From assembly GCA_002083405.1 (NCBI GenBank), contig LVWT01000053.1:1-17980 (forward strand): a stretch of 17,980 bases of DNA, read 5' to 3'. Below the pieces are notes generated by a model. The model had not been told where the DNA came from, ran no database searches, and worked only from the letters and a program-made list of their open reading frames with translations. This document shows positions 14,207 through 17,980 of the stretch, in pieces; position 1 is the first letter of the stretch, and each line of letters opens with the position of its first letter. Source of the DNA: Nitrospira sp. SG-bin2. Its GTDB lineage: Bacteria > Nitrospirota > Nitrospiria > Nitrospirales > Nitrospiraceae. The position numbers and the translations under genes were made by a program.

Positions 14207-15395
14207 CGAGGGCAGCCGCTCGATTCTAGTGATCAATGGCGGGTCGTCGACGCTCAAGTTTGCCCTCTTTCGCGCCGGGGACAGTCCTGTCCGTAGATTG
14301 TCGGGCTTGATCGACCGTATCGGATCGCCACAGGGTACCTTCACATGGATGCAGGAAGGCGCCAGCCACGGCGATCGTCGAATCGTTGCAACCCTCGATC
14401 ACGCGTCCTGCCTCGAACCGATTCTGGAATGTGCTCAAGACAAGCTTGCGCGCGAGCCATTGCTGGCGATTGGACACCGAGTTGTGCATGGCGGCAAGGA
14501 ATATCGTGAGCCGCAACGAGTGACGCCGGTTGTGATGGAAGAACTGCAACGGCTGAGTCCGTTCGATCCGGAACATCTTCCGGCTGAGATCAAATTGATC
14601 GAGGCCTGTGCCCGGCGATACCCTCGTCTCCCGCAAGTCGCCTGTTTCGATACGACGTTTCATCAGGGCATGCCGAACGTAGCCCGTCTGCTGCCGATCC
14701 CAAGGCGCTATGACAGGTTGGGACTTCAGCGATACGGGTTCCATGGATTATCGTATGCCTTTCTCATGAAGGAACTGGCCCGAATCGGGCGGCAGGGCGA
14801 AGCCAGCGGCCGCGTCATTCTCGCTCACTTGGGAAACGGCGCCAGCATGGCCGCCGTGAAGGACGGCAAGAGCGTTGAGACCACGATGGGGTTTACCCCG
14901 GCTTCCGGCATGCCGATGAGCCGCCGATCGGGAGATCTCGATCCGGGGCTTGTCTCTTATCTGTCCCGAACGGAAGGGATGAGCGCCGATCGGTATCATC
15001 AGATGGTCAACACCGAATCGGGCTTGCTCGGCGTCTCGGAGATCAGTGCCGATATGCGTGATCTCCTCAAGGAGGAACAGAACGATCCGCGCGCGGCTGA
15101 CGCTGTCTCGCTGTTCTGTTATCAGGCCAAAAAATGGATCGGCGCATTGGCGGCGGCGCTGGGGGGCGTCGATACCCTGGTGTTCAGCGCGGGGATCGGT
15201 GAGCAGTCGCCCGCCATTCGCGCGCGTATCTGCGAGGGTTTGGAATTTCTCGGCGTTGCCATCGATCACGCACGCAATCAGCAGAACGACGCCGTGATTT
15301 CTAGTGAAGGCGGCAGGGTGACCGTGCGGGTGATTCACACGGATGAAGAGCGTGAGATCGCCGCGTCCGTCATGGCCTTGTTGAGCACAGACTGA
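14190..15395 (+). CDS. ackA: Acetate kinase (acetate/propionate family kinase)
   Basis: This 401-residue protein of the ASKHA fold transfers phosphate between acetyl phosphate and ADP, giving acetate and ATP. Conserved elements are INGGSSTLKF (15-24), GHRVVHGG with R97, CFDTTFHQ with D154, RYGFHGLSY with H185, HLGNGAS with H213, RSGDLDPG and AGIGEQ. Two motifs differ from classical AckA: YGFHGTSH is YGFHGLSY here, and the usual LEGLPMGTRSGD reads ASGMPMSRRSGD. That places it in the divergent acetate/propionate kinase group often found beside phosphoketolase genes. The catalytic residues remain. I prefer ATG 14190, within the glgP end; ATG 14166 would add eight residues (MPIDWLVS) with no family match. 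The next gene starts 20 bases after the stop. Confidence 0.93.
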   Translation: MPDSGNEGSRSILVINGGSSTLKFALFRAGDSPVRRLSGLIDRIGSPQGTFTWMQEGASHGDRRIVATLDHASCLEPILECAQDKLAREPLLAIGHRVVHGGKEYREPQRVTPVVMEELQRLSPFDPEHLPAEIKLIEACARRYPRLPQVACFDTTFHQGMPNVARLLPIPRRYDRLGLQRYGFHGLSYAFLMKELARIGRQGEASGRVILAHLGNGASMAAVKDGKSVETTMGFTPASGMPMSRRSGDLDPGLVSYLSRTEGMSADRYHQMVNTESGLLGVSEISADMRDLLKEEQNDPRAADAVSLFCYQAKKWIGALAAALGGVDTLVFSAGIGEQSPAIRARICEGLEFLGVAIDHARNQQNDAVISSEGGRVTVRVIHTDEEREIAASVMALLSTD

Positions 15396-15399
15396 ATCG

Positions 15400-15407
15400 G
15401 GAGGTGA
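15400..15407 (+). promoter_or_regulatory. Strong Shine-Dalgarno site for phosphoketolase
   Basis: GGAGGTGA lies 8 bases before ATG 15416. It decides the start of the phosphoketolase gene against the GTG at 15404, which lies inside this site. It is the best ribosome binding site of the operon. Confidence 0.75.
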
Positions 15408-15415
15408 GAAAGATT

Positions 15416-17824
15416 ATGGACAGGCGTCGAACCATCGGGAAGCCTCTGAGTCCGGAGGCAGCCAAGCAACTGGATGCCTACTGGCGGGCGGCCAATTATC
15501 TCTCTGTCGGACAAATCTATCTGTACGACAACCCACTCTTGAAACAACCGCTGACGCGCGCCCACATCAAGCCGCGCCTGCTCGGCCATTGGGGTACGAC
15601 GCCGGGCTTGAATTTCATCTACGCGCATCTGAACCGCATCATCAAGGAACACGACCTCAACATGATCTATATCGCGGGGCCCGGTCATGGCGGTCCCGGG
15701 CTTGTGGCGAACGCCTATCTCGAGGGCACCTACAGCGAAGTCTACACCGATGTCTCGCAGGACGAACGCGGGATGAAGCGGCTGTTCAAGCAGTTTTCAT
15801 TCCCCGGTGGCATCCCCAGCCACGTTGCGCCCGAGACGCCCGGCTCCATTCATGAAGGAGGCGAACTGGGATATGCGCTGTCGCATGCGTATGGGGCCGT
15901 CTTCGACAATCCGGATTTGATTGCGGCCTGCGTGGTCGGCGATGGGGAAGCGGAAACTGGCCCGCTCGCCACGAGCTGGCATTCCAATAAGTTTCTCAAT
16001 CCGGCGACCGACGGAGTCGTGCTCCCGATTCTCCATCTGAATGGATACAAGATCGCAAATCCAACCGTGCTGGCCAGAATCAGCCATGACGAATTGGATC
16101 ACCTCTTCCAGGGCTATGGATATAGTCCCTCTTTCGTCGAGGGCCGCGATCCACATACGATGCATCGGCTCATGGCGTCCACACTCGACGCCTGTCTCGA
16201 TGAGATCCGACGTATCCAGATCCGGGCCCGGAAGAAGGGCATCGTGGAACGGCCTCGCTGGCCCATGATCATCCTACGGTCACCCAAGGGTTGGACCGGT
16301 CCACAGGAGATCGATGGCAGGAAGACGGAGGATTACTGGCGGAGTCATCAGGTGCCTATGGGCGACATGGACGAGCCGGCACATATCAAGATTCTCGAAC
16401 GGTGGATGAAGAGCTATAAGCCCGGGGAGCTGTTCGATGCCTCGGGACGATTCAAGCCCGAGCTCGCCGAGCTGGCGCCCAAAGGAGTGCGCCGCATGAG
16501 CGCGAATCCTCACACGAACGGCGGGCTGCTCCTCAAAGATCTGCGCCTGCCTGATTTTCGCCGGTATGCCGTTGCGGTGAAACAGCCTGGTGCTGTCGAG
16601 GCGGAGGCGACCCGCGTGATGGGGGTATTCTTGAGGGAAACGATGAAACTCAATCTGGCCGATCGTAACTTTCGCCTCTTCAGTCCGGACGAAAACAACT
16701 CAAACCGCTGGCAGGATGTCTTGGAGATCACCAATCGAGCCTGGATGGCGGAGCGTCTTCCATACGACGATCACCTGGCGCCGGACGGGAGGGTGATGGA
16801 GATGCTCAGTGAACACCAATGTCAGGGGTGGCTGGAGGGGTATCTCCTGACCGGTCGGCATGGGTTCTTTTCGTGCTACGAAGCCTTCATTCACATCATC
16901 GATTCGATGTTCAATCAGCATGCCAAGTGGCTGAAGGTCTGCGGCCACATTCCCTGGCGGAGACCAATCGCCTCCTTGAATTACTTGTTGTCCTCTCATG
17001 TCTGGCGGCAGGACCACAATGGGTTCAGTCATCAAGATCCCGGTTTCATCGACCACGTTGTGAACAAGAAGGCCGAGGTGATCCGGGTGTATCTCCCGCC
17101 CGATGCCAATACGCTGCTGTCCGTCACCGATCATTGTCTGCGCAGCCGCAATCACGTGAACGTCATCGTGGCGGGCAAGCAGTCAGCGCCGCAATGGCTC
17201 GACATGGATGCCGCGGTGAAGCACTGCACGGCCGGCATCGGCATTTGGGAATGGGCCAGCAACGACAAGCACAGCGAGCCGGATGTGGTGATGGCCTGCT
17301 GCGGCGACGTGCCCACCATGGAAACGCTCGCGGCCGTGTCCTTGATAGGGACGTATTTTCCCGAACTATCCGTACGGGTGGTCAACGTGGTGGATCTTAT
17401 GAAGCTGCAGCCACCCTCTGAACATCCGAACGGATTGTCGGACAAGGACTTCGATGCCCTGTTCACGACGGAGAAGCCGATCATCTTCGCCTTCCACGGC
17501 TATCCCTGGCTGATCCACCGCCTGACGTACCGGCGGACCAATCACAAGAACTTGCACGTGCGTGGCTACAAGGAAGAAGGCTCGACCACGACGCCGTTCG
17601 ACATGGCGGTGATGAACGATCTGGACCGGTTTCATCTGGTCGCCGATGTCATCGATCGGATCCCCCTGCACGGGTCCCAGGCCGACTATGCCAAGCAGGC
17701 TCTCCGCGACAAACGCATCGAGCACAAACAGTACATTGCTAAATATGGCGAAGATATGCCGGAGATCAGCCGGTGGAAGTGGAGCGGGCGGAGGAATGCC
17801 ACAAAGGGTGCGCGGTCTCTTTGA
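15416..17824 (+). CDS. xfp: Xylulose-5-phosphate/fructose-6-phosphate phosphoketolase
   Basis: This 802-residue thiamine-diphosphate enzyme of the cytoplasm cleaves xylulose-5-phosphate or fructose-6-phosphate with phosphate to acetyl phosphate plus glyceraldehyde-3-phosphate or erythrose-4-phosphate. The length is full for the family. It has an N-terminal ThDP domain, a central domain and a C-terminal domain. Key motifs are HWGTTPGLNF (58-67), GPGHGG (88-93), HEGGELGYALSHAYG (146-160) and the cofactor motif GDGEAETGPLA (165-175). Further family stretches are RLFSPDENNSNRW, QEGYLLTGRHG-like WLEGYLLTGRHG, and HGYPWLIHRL near the C-terminus. The preceding acetate kinase uses its product directly. 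Whether xylulose-5-P, fructose-6-P or both are used cannot be read from sequence. Confidence 0.96.
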   Translation: MDRRRTIGKPLSPEAAKQLDAYWRAANYLSVGQIYLYDNPLLKQPLTRAHIKPRLLGHWGTTPGLNFIYAHLNRIIKEHDLNMIYIAGPGHGGPGLVANAYLEGTYSEVYTDVSQDERGMKRLFKQFSFPGGIPSHVAPETPGSIHEGGELGYALSHAYGAVFDNPDLIAACVVGDGEAETGPLATSWHSNKFLNPATDGVVLPILHLNGYKIANPTVLARISHDELDHLFQGYGYSPSFVEGRDPHTMHRLMASTLDACLDEIRRIQIRARKKGIVERPRWPMIILRSPKGWTGPQEIDGRKTEDYWRSHQVPMGDMDEPAHIKILERWMKSYKPGELFDASGRFKPELAELAPKGVRRMSANPHTNGGLLLKDLRLPDFRRYAVAVKQPGAVEAEATRVMGVFLRETMKLNLADRNFRLFSPDENNSNRWQDVLEITNRAWMAERLPYDDHLAPDGRVMEMLSEHQCQGWLEGYLLTGRHGFFSCYEAFIHIIDSMFNQHAKWLKVCGHIPWRRPIASLNYLLSSHVWRQDHNGFSHQDPGFIDHVVNKKAEVIRVYLPPDANTLLSVTDHCLRSRNHVNVIVAGKQSAPQWLDMDAAVKHCTAGIGIWEWASNDKHSEPDVVMACCGDVPTMETLAAVSLIGTYFPELSVRVVNVVDLMKLQPPSEHPNGLSDKDFDALFTTEKPIIFAFHGYPWLIHRLTYRRTNHKNLHVRGYKEEGSTTTPFDMAVMNDLDRFHLVADVIDRIPLHGSQADYAKQALRDKRIEHKQYIAKYGEDMPEISRWKWSGRRNATKGARSL

Positions 17825-17980
17825 ATTCATCCCGCCAGGCGGAAACACACAGCCGTACAGCCAAATTTTCCGGTCGAGATGGGTGAATTTTCCATCTGAA
17901 GTATGTTATCGAAGGAGGATTTTATAGGGGAAAGCTAGGCAGCTGAACTAGCAGGCTGTTGACAAACCCTCTCCTCCTCC
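17825..17980. other. Non-coding end of window with possible dispersed-repeat edge
   Basis: No gene is seen in these 156 bases. CCGCC-A-GGCGG at about 17833-17843 is a very tight inverted repeat without a T-run, so I do not call it a terminator. An isolated AAGGAGG at about 17911-17918 has no start codon at a suitable distance. The segment CTAGGCAGCTGAACTAGCAG and the following GCTGTTGACAAA (17936-17967) resembles the 'CTAGCAGGCTGTTGAAAAA' type of dispersed element I remember from Nitrospira-like genomes. It would be truncated by the window end. Confidence 0.3.

Noticed and set aside
17831..17850. Terminator after phosphoketolase
   Set aside because: The stem CCGCC/GGCGG has a one-base loop and no following T-run.
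1..17980. CRISPR array, tRNA or rRNA genes
   Set aside because: No regularly spaced repeats, cloverleaf-like segments or conserved rRNA blocks were seen. The repeats found are short tandem or inverted tracts.

Overview
The window is GC-rich, densely coded almost entirely on the + strand, and looks like a chromosomal segment of a Gram-negative, Nitrospira-like bacterium (phylum Nitrospirota). This placement is an inference. It rests on outer-membrane efflux components, a polyketide-free housekeeping context with glycogen phosphorylase and phosphoketolase genes, and short GC-rich dispersed repeats of a kind I associate with Nitrospira genomes. No database search was possible.

Layout. (1) 1-3648: the end of an RND periplasmic adaptor gene, a 151-base gap with two hairpins, then a complete RND inner-membrane pump. 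The pump carries three patches of simple-sequence repeat inside its coding frame. (2) 3649-4162: a spacer with a 55-residue zinc-ribbon-like protein, a doubtful antisense ORF and a perfect 17-base palindrome. (3) 4163-11102: a tripartite ABC export system with a TolC-type channel, a HlyD-type membrane fusion protein, a fused double ATPase and two ABC-2 permeases. A 143-base inverted-repeat element separates the fusion-protein gene from the ATPase gene. The ATPase and permease genes are joined by 4-base start/stop overlaps. (4) 11099-12418: one reading frame that continues the same overlap chain but is cut by an in-frame TAG and an in-frame TGA. It encodes a four-helix membrane protein that runs without a stop into a DUF1207-like protein. 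(5) 12452-17824: a compact carbon-metabolism operon, glgP - acetate kinase - phosphoketolase. (6) 17825-17980: non-coding, with a possible dispersed-repeat edge at the window end.

How the genes work together. The TolC channel lies between an RND pump and an ABC exporter and could serve either, although it is placed as the first gene of the ABC operon. In the double ATPase the two halves are degenerate in complementary ways, so one composite ATP site looks intact and the other does not. In the metabolic operon, glycogen phosphorolysis supplies glucose-1-phosphate, phosphoketolase turns fructose-6-P or xylulose-5-P into acetyl phosphate, and acetate kinase makes ATP from it. That is a short route from stored glycogen to ATP without respiration.

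The most unusual points are the doubly nonsense-interrupted frame at 11099-12418, the repeat-derived segments inside the RND pump, and the inverted-repeat element that supplies the stop codon of the fusion-protein gene.
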